Part shown: in pieces, positions 28,150 through 36,550 of the stretch
Layout: each line of letters begins with the position of its first letter
How positions within the stretch are numbered: position 1 is the first letter of the stretch
From: an uncultured Enterobacteriaceae bacterium
GTDB taxonomy: Bacteria > Pseudomonadota > Gammaproteobacteria > Enterobacterales > Enterobacteriaceae
NCBI GenBank assembly: GCA_947631255.1
Contig: CANRKT010000021.1
Coordinates: 1 to 49,830, forward strand
DNA: 49,830 nt
Direction of reading: 5' to 3'
Position numbers and translations under genes: made by a program
The notes under the pieces: generated by a model
Told to the model about the DNA's origin: nothing
Seen by the model: the letters and a program-made list of their open reading frames with translations, nothing else
The model's database searches: none

Positions 28150-28662
28150 ATGGATACAACAACTGCTCAAAATATGTTAGCGCAGGCTGAAAAGCTTTGT
28201 TTGCAACGTAATGTACGCCTGACCCCACAACGTCTGGAAGTACTGCGTTTGCTAGCGCAGCAAAGCGGAGCCATTAGCGCTTACGATCTACTGGACTTAC
28301 TGCGTGTGAGCGAGCCGCAAGCAAAGCCACCGACTGTTTATCGCGCGCTGGATTTCTTGCTGGAGCAAGGTTTTATTCATCGCGTAGAGTCCACCAATAG
28401 CTATGTGCTCTGTCATCTGATAGACCATCCGACACACTCTTCAGCCATGTTTATTTGCGACAGATGTGGCGCGGTGAAAGAACAAGCAGCCCAAGGTGTT
28501 GAGGATATTATGCACGAACTCGCCTCACGTATTGGCTTTGCATTACACCACTCAATTATGGAAGCCCATGGCCTGTGCGCCAACTGTGCTGAAGTGGAAG
28601 CCTGCCATCACCGTGAAGAGTGTGGTCATGATCACTCTATTCAGGTGAAAAAGAAGCGTTAA
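28150..28662 (+). CDS. zur: Zinc uptake regulator, Fur family
   Basis: A 170-residue protein (E. coli 171). The winged-helix N-terminus has LTPQRLEVLRLLAQQ and PPTVYRALDFLLEQGF. The dimerisation and metal domain has FICDRCGAVKE and LCANCAEVEACHHREECGHD, supplying the structural-zinc cysteines and sensory sites. With zinc bound it represses zinc uptake genes (znuABC) in enterobacteria. A good GGGAG site precedes the ATG. In E. coli yjbJ sits between zur and dinF; here zur and dinF are adjacent and convergent. Confidence 0.95.
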   Translation: MDTTTAQNMLAQAEKLCLQRNVRLTPQRLEVLRLLAQQSGAISAYDLLDLLRVSEPQAKPPTVYRALDFLLEQGFIHRVESTNSYVLCHLIDHPTHSSAMFICDRCGAVKEQAAQGVEDIMHELASRIGFALHHSIMEAHGLCANCAEVEACHHREECGHDHSIQVKKKR

Positions 28663-28673
28663 ACGAAAACCCA

Positions 28674-28721
28674 GGTACATCTTTGCCTCAACAGAACGAC
28701 TCAGAGGCAGGCCGATGTACC
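28674..28721. terminator. Hairpin between convergent zur and dinF
   Basis: GGTACATC (28674-28681) pairs with GATGTACC (28714-28721), and inside it TGCCTC pairs with GAGGCA. It fills the 69-bp gap between the convergent stop codons and could serve both genes, but lacks a clear T run. Confidence 0.5.
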
Positions 28722-28731
28722 CCATTCAAAA

Positions 28732-30066
28732 TCAGTACTGATTCAGCCCATCAAACCAGGTATTATTTTTCCAGTGGCGATGCCAGATAAAGGCCAGAGA
28801 AAGACCACGCAGAGATAAAAATACTGACAGTGCCAGCCATAAACCATGATTACCCAGCCAAGGTAAAGTCAGCAACGTCAGGCCAAAACCGACTGCCGCA
28901 ATGGCCATACTGTTACGCATATCAGCGCCACGCGTCGCGCCAATAAACATACCGTCCAGCAAATAGCACCATACTCCAACCAATGGCAAAATGATTTGCC
29001 ATGGCAGATAGTGGTCTGCCAGCGCCCTGATTTCCGGTAATGAAGTCAGCAGAGCAATAATATGTTGCCCCGCCAGCGCATAAATAATCGCGAATGCCAC
29101 GGCGACTAATCCAGCTTGTCGACAAGAGGCATACCAGACGTCACGTAAATGACGACTATCACGTGCACCATAGGCTTGCCCGGAGTACGCCTCAACAGAA
29201 TAAGCGAAACCATCCAGAGCATAGGCGGTAAAGGTCAGTAGTGTCATCAGCACCGCATTCACGGCAACAATTTCGCCGCCCAGACGGGCCCCAAAAATGG
29301 TGATCCCCGCAAAGCAGATTTGTAGCAGCAGTGAGCGCAACATGATGTCGCGGTTGAGCGCCAATAGACGGCGAATATCGCCACGCCAACTATTTTTAAA
29401 CATGTGCAAGGTTATACCGCGTAGCGTCATGACTTTTTTCACCATTAGCAAGCCAATGATAAAAGTCACATATTCTGCCGCAACCGTTGCTAAAGCAGCC
29501 CCCTCGACCTTCATTTGCAAACCCATAATCAGCCAGAGATCGAGAATAATATTGAGGATATTACCGACCACCAGCAGTATCACCGGCGCGCGGGCATACT
29601 GAACACCTAGCAACCAGCCAAGTAATACCAGGTTAGCGAGTGAAGCAGGTGCACTTAACCAACGAATCTCCAGAAAAGCACGAGCCTGGTCTAGTACCTC
29701 TTCACTACCACCGACAATACGCAATGCCAGATCAATTAACGTCGTGCGGAAGAGAACTATCGCGATACCCGCAATCAGTGCCAGCAGCAGTGGCTGTACT
29801 AATGCCCGGGCAAGACGTGGCGTATCTTTCGCACCAAATGCCTGCGCTGTCATGCCGGTGGTACTCATGCGTAAAAATAACAGCAGCATAAACAGAAAAT
29901 TGGTCGCCATAGTACCCACAGCGACCCCGCCCAGATAAACCGAGCTTTCAAGGTGACCAATAACGGCAATGCTTACCAATCCAAGCAGGGGAACCGAGAT
30001 ATTAGAGAGAATCATCGGCAGTGCCAGCCGCCATAGAGCACTGTCCGCAGAGGAGAAGAATCGCAT
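28732..30066 (-). CDS. dinF: MATE-family efflux transporter DinF
   Basis: A 444-residue integral membrane protein with about twelve transmembrane helices, in the DinF branch of the MATE family (start SADSALWRLALPMILSNISV; ALDGFAYSVEAYSGQAYGAR in the middle). It exports toxic or oxidising compounds using an ion gradient. It lies 93 bp behind lexA on the same strand, so it belongs to the SOS operon lexA-dinF, as its name (damage-inducible) implies. The gap holds a hairpin that may reduce its expression relative to lexA. Confidence 0.95.
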   Translation of the reverse strand: MRFFSSADSALWRLALPMILSNISVPLLGLVSIAVIGHLESSVYLGGVAVGTMATNFLFMLLLFLRMSTTGMTAQAFGAKDTPRLARALVQPLLLALIAGIAIVLFRTTLIDLALRIVGGSEEVLDQARAFLEIRWLSAPASLANLVLLGWLLGVQYARAPVILLVVGNILNIILDLWLIMGLQMKVEGAALATVAAEYVTFIIGLLMVKKVMTLRGITLHMFKNSWRGDIRRLLALNRDIMLRSLLLQICFAGITIFGARLGGEIVAVNAVLMTLLTFTAYALDGFAYSVEAYSGQAYGARDSRHLRDVWYASCRQAGLVAVAFAIIYALAGQHIIALLTSLPEIRALADHYLPWQIILPLVGVWCYLLDGMFIGATRGADMRNSMAIAAVGFGLTLLTLPWLGNHGLWLALSVFLSLRGLSLAFIWHRHWKNNTWFDGLNQY

Positions 30067-30102
30067 AGCTGGGCCTAAGTCGAATCAGGAGAGGGAATTG
30101 CA

Positions 30103-30140
30103 TTAAAGTGATGCAAGTTAACGGAACTGCATCACTTTAA
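30103..30140 (-). terminator. Hairpin in the lexA-dinF gap, possible attenuator
   Basis: TTAAAGTGATGCA (30103-30115) and TGCATCACTTTAA (30128-30140) form a perfect 13-bp stem with a 12-nt loop, directly after the lexA stop. On the minus strand it is followed by TGCAATTCCC, not a T run. It may act as partial terminator or as mRNA-stabilising element between the two operon genes. Confidence 0.55.
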
Positions 30141-30159
30141 CTGATACGATTAATTGATA

Positions 30160-30768
30160 CTACAACCATTCACCATTACGAATAACACCAACAGCCAAAC
30201 CTTCAATGGTGAAACTTTGCTGACGCAAGTCAACCACGATAGGCTGGAACTCGCTATTTTCTGACAATAATTGAACGGTATTACCCTGCTTCTTCAGACG
30301 CTTCACGGTAACTTCGTCATCGATACGGGCCACAACAACCTGACCGTTACGCACATCCTGTGTTTTATGCACGGCCAGTAAGTCACCGTCTAAAATACCG
30401 ATGTCTTTCATTGACATACCACTTACTCGTAGCAAGAAGTCAGCGCCAGGTTTAAACAAACCAGGATCAACCTGATAGTGCCCTTCGATGTGTTGCTGAG
30501 CCAGTAACGGTTCCCCGGCTGCGACACGGCCAATCAGCGGAAGACCTTGTTCTTCTTCTATTAACAGCCGAATACCACGAGAGGCTCCGGAAATAATCTC
30601 GATAACCCCTTTACGCGCCAGCGCTTTAAGGTGTTCTTCTGCTGCGTTTGGAGAACGGAACCCAAGACGCTGGGCAATTTCGGCACGCGTTGGTGGCATG
30701 CCGGTTTGGGCTATATGATCCCGAATAAGATCAAACACCTCTTGCTGCCTGGTAGTTAATGCTTTCAT
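30160..30768 (-). CDS. lexA: SOS response repressor LexA
   Basis: A 202-residue protein, exactly E. coli length. An N-terminal winged helix ([22 protein letters not shown]) binds SOS boxes. The self-cleavage site is VAAGEP (Ala84-Gly85). The catalytic dyad is Ser119 in GMSMKDIG and Lys156 in EVTVKRLKK. RecA filaments on single-stranded DNA trigger cleavage and derepression. Two LexA boxes precede it, so it represses itself. It is first in the operon with dinF. Confidence 0.98.
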   Translation of the reverse strand: MKALTTRQQEVFDLIRDHIAQTGMPPTRAEIAQRLGFRSPNAAEEHLKALARKGVIEIISGASRGIRLLIEEEQGLPLIGRVAAGEPLLAQQHIEGHYQVDPGLFKPGADFLLRVSGMSMKDIGILDGDLLAVHKTQDVRNGQVVVARIDDEVTVKRLKKQGNTVQLLSENSEFQPIVVDLRQQSFTIEGLAVGVIRNGEWL

Positions 30769-30776
30769 TCCGCCCC

Positions 30777-30792
30777 CTGGGTGTTTATACAG
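30777..30792. promoter_or_regulatory. LexA box 2 of the lexA promoter
   Basis: CTGGGTGTTTATACAG matches CTG-N10-CAG and lies 9 bp before the lexA start codon, 5 bp from the second box. The double box is the same as in E. coli lexA. Confidence 0.92.
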
Positions 30793-30797
30793 TTGTG

Positions 30798-30813
30798 CTG
30801 TGAGTATATACAG
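30798..30813. promoter_or_regulatory. LexA box 1 of the lexA promoter
   Basis: CTGTGAGTATATACAG (minus strand CTGTATATACTCACAG) is identical to the upstream box of E. coli lexA as I know it. Together with 30777-30792 it gives strong autoregulation. Confidence 0.93.
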
Positions 30814-30879
30814 CTAATGGCGAATATGAAACCAAAAATTAAGCTAAAACAAGCCACTCTGACAGTTTTGCGAACTCTA

Positions 30880-31245
30880 TCAGAAATGAGCCCAGAGTAA
30901 CGTTCCCCAGGTGACAGCAGCTAAAATAAGCGCTATCAATACAGCAGCAGAACCCATATCTTTAGCCCGCCCGGAAAGTTCATGGTAATCAGTACCAACC
31001 CTGTCAACCAGCGCCTCTATCGCGCTGTTGAGGATCTCCACTATCATGACCAGGACAACGGACCCTATCAGTAAAATACGGGTAATAGGATCAACATCCA
31101 GCCAGCAAGCCAGTGCGATAGCAACAACGGCCATCACACCTTCTTGTCGAAACGCAGCTTCATTGCGCCAGGCGGCTTTTAATCCTTGCCACGAATAACC
31201 TGCTGCTTTAATGATACGTGTAATGCCAGTAGCCTTACTCGCCAT
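30880..31245 (-). CDS. dgkA: Diacylglycerol kinase
   Basis: A 121-residue membrane protein (E. coli 122) with an amphipathic N-terminal helix (GITRIIKAAGYSWQGLKAAW) and three transmembrane helices. The conserved active-site stretch is EILNSAIEALVDRVG. It phosphorylates diacylglycerol, released when membrane-derived glycans are made, back to phosphatidic acid in the inner membrane. It is divergent from plsB, which makes the same product by another route. Confidence 0.97.
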   Translation of the reverse strand: MASKATGITRIIKAAGYSWQGLKAAWRNEAAFRQEGVMAVVAIALACWLDVDPITRILLIGSVVLVMIVEILNSAIEALVDRVGTDYHELSGRAKDMGSAAVLIALILAAVTWGTLLWAHF

Positions 31246-31503
31246 AAAAAGAGAACCTTTTTAAATTTTGAGCGTCAATGCTCATAGATTAAGAGCCTAT
31301 CCCAGTAGGCGTACATTATTGCACACGGACAAAGTGGCGAATAATATAGCCTAAATGGGGGAAGTTCTAAGTTGATAGCGAAAATAATTCGAGTTACTTG
31401 TAGGCGCGGAGTCGGTTCTAAATGATCCGGCCACAGAAATTCCCTGGAGTTTCTGGTATCCTTGCGCTGTATTTGTATTATTAACCTGAGGCTGTACATC
31501 TCT
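31246..31503. promoter_or_regulatory. Divergent promoter region dgkA/plsB
   Basis: A 258-bp gap with no gene; it holds the promoters of dgkA (leftward) and plsB (rightward). I find no unambiguous hexamer pair, and no recognisable PhoP or sigma-E box that I would defend. Confidence 0.4.
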
Positions 31504-33951
31504 ATGTCAGGCTGGTCACCAATTTACTATAAATTACTGAATTTACCATTACGTATCTTGGTAAAAAGTAAGTCTATCCCTGCGGATCCTATCTGCGAAC
31601 TGGGACTGGATGCTACGCGCCCAATTATGTATGTCCTGCCTTATAACTCTAAGGCCGATATACTCACGTTACGCGCACAATGTCTGGCTCATAATCTTCC
31701 AGACCCTTTGATTCCCTTGGAAATTGATGGCGTCTCTTTACCCCGTTACGTCTTTATCCACGGCGGGCCGCGTGTCTTCACTTATTACACGCCAAAAGAG
31801 GAGTCGATTAAGTTATTCCATGACTATCTGGATCTGCATAATCGCAATCCTGAACTTGATGTCCAGATGGTTCCGGTTTCGGTCATGTTTGGTCGCTCAC
31901 CAGGCCGTGAAAAAGGGGAAGTTAACCCACCGCTACGAACGTTGAACGGCTTGCAGAAGTTTTTTGCCGTCTCTTGGTTGGGTCGTGATAGCTTTGTCCG
32001 TTTTTCACCGCCAGTATCCCTGCGTCGTATGGCGACTGAACACGGTACGGATAAGTCAATTGCGCAAAAACTGGCACGTGTCGCACGTACCCATTTTGCT
32101 CGTCAGCGTTTAGCTGCCGTCGGCCCACGTCTACCCGCTCGTCAGGCTCTGTTTAATAAACTGCTGGCCTCTAAAGCCATAGCGCGAGCCGTTGAAGATG
32201 AAGCCCGCAGCAAAAAAATCTCCCATGAAAAGGCACAGCAAAATGCTATTGCGCTGATGGAAGAGATTGCCGCTAACTTCTCTTATGAAGCCGTGCGTCT
32301 TACTGACCGCATTCTCGGGCTGACATGGAACCGCCTATACAAGGGAATCAATGTCCATAACGCAGAGCGAGTGCGTCAGCTGGCACATGATGGGCATGAG
32401 ATTGTCTATGTTCCTTGCCATCGCAGTCATATGGACTATTTGCTGCTGTCTTATGTGCTTTATCACCAGGGTCTGGTGCCTCCGCATATTGCCGCCGGCA
32501 TCAATCTCAATTTCTGGCCAGCTGGCCCGATTTTCCGTCGCCTGGGTGCCTTCTTTATCCGCCGAACCTTTAAAGGTAACAAACTCTACTCCACCGTATT
32601 CCGTGAATATCTGGGTGAGCTTTTCAGCCGCGGTTACTCGGTTGAATACTTTGTCGAAGGCGGGCGTTCTCGTACTGGTCGTTTACTGAATCCGAAAACC
32701 GGAACACTGTCGATGACTATTCAGGCGATGTTGCGTGGCGGTACCCGCCCCATCACTCTGGTACCGATTTATATCGGCTATGAGCATGTGATGGAAGTGG
32801 GCACCTATGCCAATGAACTTCGTGGGGCCACCAAAGAGAAAGAAAGCTTCCTCCAGATGGTTCGCGGACTGAGTAAACTGCGTAACCTGGGTCAGGGCTA
32901 TGTTAACTTTGGTGAACCACTGCCATTGATGACCTATCTCAATCAGCATGTTCCGGAATGGCGTGATTCAATTGACCCTATCGAATCTATTCGTCCAGCA
33001 TGGCTGACTCCGACGGTCAACAATATTGCTGCCGATCTGATGGTCAGAATTAACAATGCCGGGGCGGCGAATGCGATGAACTTATGCTGCACCGCACTGC
33101 TCGCCTCACGTCAGCGCTCGCTGACTCGGGAACAGTTAACCGATCAGCTGAATTGTTATCTGGATCTGCTGCATAACGTCCCTTACTCACCGGATGCCAC
33201 GACACCGACGATGAAAGCGGATGCGCTTATTGATCATGCGATGCAAATGAATAAGTTTGAAGTAGAAAAAGATACCATCGGTGACATCATTATTCTGCCG
33301 CGTGAGCAGGCTGTGCTGATGACTTACTACCGTAATAACATCATGCATATGCTGGTATTACCGTCGCTTATCGCTGCAATAATTTCCCAGCATAACCAGA
33401 TGACTCGTCAGGAATTAATGACGCAGATAGCCGTTATCTATCCGATGCTAAAAGCAGAGCTATTCCTGCGCTGGGATGAGCAACAGCTGGCAACAGAGGT
33501 CGAGGCTTTACTGGCCGAGCTGATACGTCAGCAGCTGGTTGTTATCGACGGTGATAAGGTAAAAGTGAATCCCTCCCAGGCGATGAAGCTGGAACTTCTG
33601 GCCGCCGGAGTACGTGAAACCTTGCAACGCTATGCAATCACTTTCTGGTTACTCAGTACTAATCCGTCGATTAACCGCGGTACGCTAGAACGTGAAAGTC
33701 GTACCCTGGCACAACGGTTATCTGTCCTGCACGGAATCAACGCTCCGGAATTTTTCGACAAAGCGGTATTTACTTCTCTGGTGTTAACCTTGCGTGATGA
33801 AGGCTACATCAGCGATACCGGAGACGCTGAGCCAGTCGAAACAATTAAGGTTTATCAGATACTGGCAGACCTTGTGACAGCCGAAATCCGACTGACCATT
33901 GAAAGTGCAACCACTCAGGATAATGTTCCGGCACCCGTTGCTACCATCTAA
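31504..33951 (+). CDS. plsB: Glycerol-3-phosphate acyltransferase
   Basis: I choose the ATG at 31504, giving 815 residues that start [20 protein letters not shown] as in E. coli PlsB; a frame 14 codons longer is not conserved. The acyltransferase motifs are intact: [11 protein letters not shown] (His-x4-Asp catalytic), [23 protein letters not shown] and [13 protein letters not shown]. It catalyses the first step of phospholipid synthesis at the inner membrane, using acyl-ACP or acyl-CoA. The C-terminal 80 residues diverge more, as usual. Confidence 0.97.
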   Translation: MSGWSPIYYKLLNLPLRILVKSKSIPADPICELGLDATRPIMYVLPYNSKADILTLRAQCLAHNLPDPLIPLEIDGVSLPRYVFIHGGPRVFTYYTPKEESIKLFHDYLDLHNRNPELDVQMVPVSVMFGRSPGREKGEVNPPLRTLNGLQKFFAVSWLGRDSFVRFSPPVSLRRMATEHGTDKSIAQKLARVARTHFARQRLAAVGPRLPARQALFNKLLASKAIARAVEDEARSKKISHEKAQQNAIALMEEIAANFSYEAVRLTDRILGLTWNRLYKGINVHNAERVRQLAHDGHEIVYVPCHRSHMDYLLLSYVLYHQGLVPPHIAAGINLNFWPAGPIFRRLGAFFIRRTFKGNKLYSTVFREYLGELFSRGYSVEYFVEGGRSRTGRLLNPKTGTLSMTIQAMLRGGTRPITLVPIYIGYEHVMEVGTYANELRGATKEKESFLQMVRGLSKLRNLGQGYVNFGEPLPLMTYLNQHVPEWRDSIDPIESIRPAWLTPTVNNIAADLMVRINNAGAANAMNLCCTALLASRQRSLTREQLTDQLNCYLDLLHNVPYSPDATTPTMKADALIDHAMQMNKFEVEKDTIGDIIILPREQAVLMTYYRNNIMHMLVLPSLIAAIISQHNQMTRQELMTQIAVIYPMLKAELFLRWDEQQLATEVEALLAELIRQQLVVIDGDKVKVNPSQAMKLELLAAGVRETLQRYAITFWLLSTNPSINRGTLERESRTLAQRLSVLHGINAPEFFDKAVFTSLVLTLRDEGYISDTGDAEPVETIKVYQILADLVTAEIRLTIESATTQDNVPAPVATI

Positions 33952-33969
33952 TCCCTGAACAATACAAAA

Positions 33970-33995
33970 AGCGGGGAAACCCGCTGTTTTCTTTT
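33970..33995 (+). terminator. Rho-independent terminator of plsB
   Basis: AGCGGG (33970-33975), GAAA loop, CCCGCT (33980-33985), then GTTTTCTTTT. It lies 19 bp after the plsB stop codon. Confidence 0.88.
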
Positions 33996-34106
33996 ATCCC
34001 GCGACAGCACCTTTTTATCGAATCCGGTATTACGGCGCCAGCTGCTGGCAGGATTATTTGGTGGCTTATCCGGAGGGTAACGCCGAGTCACATGTAGCGA
34101 TGAGGA

Positions 34107-34136
34107 AGCAAACCGCCTGGCTAAAGACGGTTTGCT
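34107..34136 (-). terminator. Hairpin after ubiA
   Basis: AGCAAACCG (34107-34115) pairs with CGGTTTGCT (34128-34136), 5 bp past the ubiA stop on the minus strand. No T run follows, so termination strength is uncertain. Confidence 0.5.
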
Positions 34137-34141
34137 CAGTA

Positions 34142-35014
34142 TCAGAAATGCAGGAAATTTACAGCAATACCGATAAACAGCACTAATCCGACATAGTTGT
34201 TATTCATAAAAGCCTGGAAGCATTCATTCCGTCCGCGGCCAGCAATCAATTTTTGCTGATGAATAAATAAGACGCCAGACAGCAGCAGAGAGCAGTAAAA
34301 TACGCCATTCAACTCATTCAATACGCCAACAATCGCCATCAGGACGATCACCGCAATTTGCAGCAGACCGATAATTAACTTGTCTTGCTTACCAAACAGA
34401 ATTGCAGTGGATTTAATACCAATCTTCAGATCATCATCGCGATCGACCATGGCGTACTGGGTATCGTAAGCCACTGTCCAGCAAATATTGGCGATAAATA
34501 ATAACCAGCAAGTCAAGGGTAAAGACTCACCGATAGCAGAAAAGGCCATAGGTACTGACCAGCCAAACGCAGCACCCAATACCACTTGTGGCAGGTGGGT
34601 GTATCGCTTCATAAACGGATATATCCAGGCAAGAGCCAGCGCCGCTACCGATAATAAAATGGTCATCGTGTTCAGCAAAAGCACCAGCAGAAAAGCCAGC
34701 ACTATCAGGCCGACAAAGAGAATTTTAGCCTCTTTTTCACTGACGGCACCGCTCGGCATGGGTCGCTGAGTGGTGCGCTTAACATATCCGTCAACCTTGC
34801 GGTCTGCGTAATCATTGATAACACATCCAGCGGCACGCATCAGCCAGACACCAGCCATAAAGATAGCCAGAATAGTCAGCGGTGGAATACCGGGCGTTGC
34901 CAGCCACAATGCCCACAAAGTCGGCCACAACAGCAACAAGGTGCCAATCGGCTTATCAGTGCGCATCAGCTGGTGATAGGCCAGTAATTTTTTCTGGTTC
35001 AGACTCCACTCCAT
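34142..35014 (-). CDS. ubiA: 4-hydroxybenzoate octaprenyltransferase
   Basis: A 290-residue polytopic membrane protein, exactly E. coli length. It has the two aspartate motifs of UbiA prenyltransferases: [18 protein letters not shown] near residue 70 and [20 protein letters not shown] near 190. About eight hydrophobic helices surround them. It attaches the polyprenyl tail to 4-hydroxybenzoate in ubiquinone synthesis. Its substrate is made by ubiC, which ends 3 bp upstream in the same operon. Confidence 0.97.
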   Translation of the reverse strand: MEWSLNQKKLLAYHQLMRTDKPIGTLLLLWPTLWALWLATPGIPPLTILAIFMAGVWLMRAAGCVINDYADRKVDGYVKRTTQRPMPSGAVSEKEAKILFVGLIVLAFLLVLLLNTMTILLSVAALALAWIYPFMKRYTHLPQVVLGAAFGWSVPMAFSAIGESLPLTCWLLFIANICWTVAYDTQYAMVDRDDDLKIGIKSTAILFGKQDKLIIGLLQIAVIVLMAIVGVLNELNGVFYCSLLLSGVLFIHQQKLIAGRGRNECFQAFMNNNYVGLVLFIGIAVNFLHF

Positions 35015-35017
35015 TAA

Positions 35018-35527
35018 CTATCTTTCCTCTTTATATAACGGAGAGTTCGGCAAGAAGAGCTCAGTAAGTAATAACGGCTTACCTGACAACCTCAAACGAG
35101 AACGTCGTCCCCATAGCGCTTCGCTACGTCCAACTTGAATATAATCGCGAGTTAAAAAAGACGAACTAAATAAATAGCGGCCCAGCGGGGTACGACCTAA
35201 TTGCTTTAATGCCAGTTCAGGCCCCTCAAGAGTGCTTTCTGGAACCACTGTACGTGCCAGCAGCCAAGGTTCTTCATCTCCACAAAGGATGATTTCGCGA
35301 AGCCAGTAACGCGTAGCTGGCGGAAGAAGAGCGGCTTCGGATGGGCATTCATCCTGAGAGATAAAGCCTTCCCGTATAATACGAACAGTGACATGGGTGC
35401 AATATTGCTCAAAGCGCTTAGTCATCGAGTCTTCCAGCAATAACCAATCAAGCCAGGCGGCACTTAGCTCCTGGGGAAGAACGTCAAAAAAATGTAAGGC
35501 GCGCAAAGGCGACAGCGCGTCGGTCAT
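35018..35527 (-). CDS. ubiC: Chorismate lyase
   Basis: I choose the ATG at 35527 (169 residues; E. coli 165), with GGAG about ten bases upstream; the longest frame adds 17 residues that do not fit the family. Conserved segments are [36 protein letters not shown] and [20 protein letters not shown], which include the substrate-binding Arg and the catalytic Glu. It cleaves chorismate to 4-hydroxybenzoate and pyruvate, the first committed step of ubiquinone synthesis. Confidence 0.95.
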   Translation of the reverse strand: MTDALSPLRALHFFDVLPQELSAAWLDWLLLEDSMTKRFEQYCTHVTVRIIREGFISQDECPSEAALLPPATRYWLREIILCGDEEPWLLARTVVPESTLEGPELALKQLGRTPLGRYLFSSSFLTRDYIQVGRSEALWGRRSRLRLSGKPLLLTELFLPNSPLYKEER

Positions 35528-35636
35528 GAAAATATACTCCGCTACGATATCTGGCAGTATTGTAACGCAGAATCGCATTTACAGGGCGGCTAAGCATAAA
35601 AATCGCATCATCAGTAAACAAAATGCTAAGAAAGTA

Positions 35637-35659
35637 AGGCTATCTGCTAGGGATAGCCT
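35637..35659. terminator. Hairpin upstream of ubiC
   Basis: AGGCTATC (35637-35644) pairs with GATAGCCT (35652-35659) with a 7-nt loop. It is not followed by a T run. It could end the short hydrophobic minus-strand frame at 35695-35781. Confidence 0.4.
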
Positions 35660-35694
35660 CTAAGACAGGTGGGTAACAGTAGTTTATTCGCGTT

Positions 35695-35781
35695 CTAATC
35701 TACCGCTGTTACACAGCCACAAGTGATAACCAGGGCAAGAATCGCAGTAATGCCGATGATATGGACAAAGAAGTGCAACAC
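35695..35781 (-). CDS. Candidate 28-residue hydrophobic peptide, weak
   Basis: The minus-strand frame from GTG 35781 to TAG 35695 encodes a single membrane-spanning peptide (after the start, LHFFVHIIGITAILALVITC, then GCVTAVD). A second GTG four codons upstream is possible. There is no good ribosome binding site, which lowers confidence. Its hydrophobic core with two cysteines looks like known small membrane proteins. It diverges from the CRP-linked small unit at 35786-36075. Confidence 0.3.
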   Translation of the reverse strand: MLHFFVHIIGITAILALVITCGCVTAVD

Positions 35782-35785
35782 GAAT

Positions 35786-35801
35786 AGTGACACAGATCAC
35801 A
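35786..35801. promoter_or_regulatory. CRP-binding site
   Basis: AGTGA-CACAGA-TCACA matches the CRP consensus TGTGA-N6-TCACA with one mismatch. It lies about 98 bp upstream of a 23-residue peptide gene and close to the start of a divergent hydrophobic frame. Confidence 0.65.
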
Positions 35802-35837
35802 AAATTGTTGATATTAACTGAGATTATGTGTATATTT

Positions 35838-35853
35838 TGTGCATTGCATCACA
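35838..35853. promoter_or_regulatory. Second CRP-like site
   Basis: TGTGC-ATTGCA-TCACA also matches the CRP consensus with one mismatch, 52 bp after the first site and 30 bp before the peptide start. If the promoter lies between the two, this second site could repress. Confidence 0.5.
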
Positions 35854-35883
35854 AAAATAAATTCACTTGTTTAGGATACCATC

Positions 35884-35955
35884 ATGAAACTGATCAATAA
35901 AATCATCAACTCCTTTAACAATATGGACGTTTCTTTCGGTACTTTTAACCTGTAA
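35884..35955 (+). CDS. 23-residue amphipathic peptide in a CRP-linked transcription unit
   Basis: A short frame from ATG 35884 to TAA 35953, preceded by AGGAT seven bases upstream. The peptide starts MKLINKIINSFNN and ends FGTFNL, an amphipathic helix pattern. Two CRP-like sites lie upstream and a strong terminator ends the unit at 36067, so the transcript would be roughly 200-240 nt with a long 3' part. This resembles the E. coli dual-function RNA AzuCR, whose peptide starts MKLRKILKSMFNN and which is controlled by CRP. The resemblance is short and may be convergent. It is too small for usual gene finding. Confidence 0.5.
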   Translation: MKLINKIINSFNNMDVSFGTFNL

Positions 35956-36040
35956 GAAATCGCTATTGTCCAAACCACAGAACAGGTGGAGTGGCCAAGA
36001 AGCTATCTGGTGTAATACTTGTTGGCCAGATTTCAGATTA
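35956..36040 (+). ncRNA. 3' part of the CRP-linked small transcript, possible regulatory RNA
   Basis: Between the peptide stop and the terminator there are about 90 nt containing a repeated TGGCCA motif (35993 and 36023) and no further frame. A base-pairing small RNA function is plausible by analogy with dual-function RNAs but is not shown by the sequence. Confidence 0.3.
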
Positions 36041-36047
36041 TTGATGA

Positions 36048-36076
36048 ACCCTACATTTTAGTAGGGTTTTTCTTTT
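36048..36076 (+). terminator. Rho-independent terminator of the CRP-linked small unit
   Basis: ACCCTAC (36048-36054), loop ATTTTA, GTAGGGT (36061-36067), followed by TTTTCTTTTC. There is no long gene upstream on this strand, so the terminator itself is good evidence for a short transcript. Confidence 0.85.
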
Positions 36077-36459
36077 CAAGCCCACCGTCATTTTTATCCC
36101 GTGCCAAGTATGGATCCTGCGAGGTTGTTATTACTGAGACCAGGGATAACCTAATATCTGACGTCCATTTGCACCGCTGTTCCACTGCCGCTGCCCATTT
36201 TTTATCGCCCCTTTGCTGGCCTGCCTTGATAACGCTGAAGAAGTACCTGACCCATGAGTAATATCTCTTCATGATTGGGTATGATTAAACCTATCTTCTG
36301 GTAAATGTATTTTAAAGGGGAAATTTATGCTGATGAGCCGGGTTAATTTTATCTATCTTTTTTTATTGTTTTCTATCGCAGATATAAAGACATAATGGGA
36401 ATAATGTGGCAATTAAAATTCTTTGTATTGTCAGATAGCGTTGTGATTTTGATAAAAAA
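36077..36459. other. Gene-free stretch between the small unit and pgi
   Basis: About 380 bp, mixed then AT-rich, with no frame carrying a ribosome binding site and no strong repeat. It lies in the place where E. coli carries the mal and yjbEFGH genes and may be a scar of their loss or of independent rearrangement. Confidence 0.4.
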
Positions 36460-36487
36460 ATCCGTAATCCCCTGAGAGATTACGGAT
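36460..36487 (-). terminator. Rho-independent terminator of pgi
   Basis: ATCCGTAATC (36460-36469) and GATTACGGAT (36478-36487) form a perfect 10-bp stem followed on the minus strand by a run of T residues (complement of 36454-36460). It lies about 65 bp past the pgi stop. Confidence 0.88.
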
Positions 36488-36550
36488 CCTTACCGAACGA
36501 AAAAGTCGTTCAACCGATCGGCTAAATCTTAACGGAACGGTATCGCTGCT

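Noticed and set aside
35528..35578. Longer ubiC start adding 17 residues
   Set aside because: The extra residues do not fit the family, whereas the ATG at 35527 has a GGAG site and gives nearly the E. coli length.
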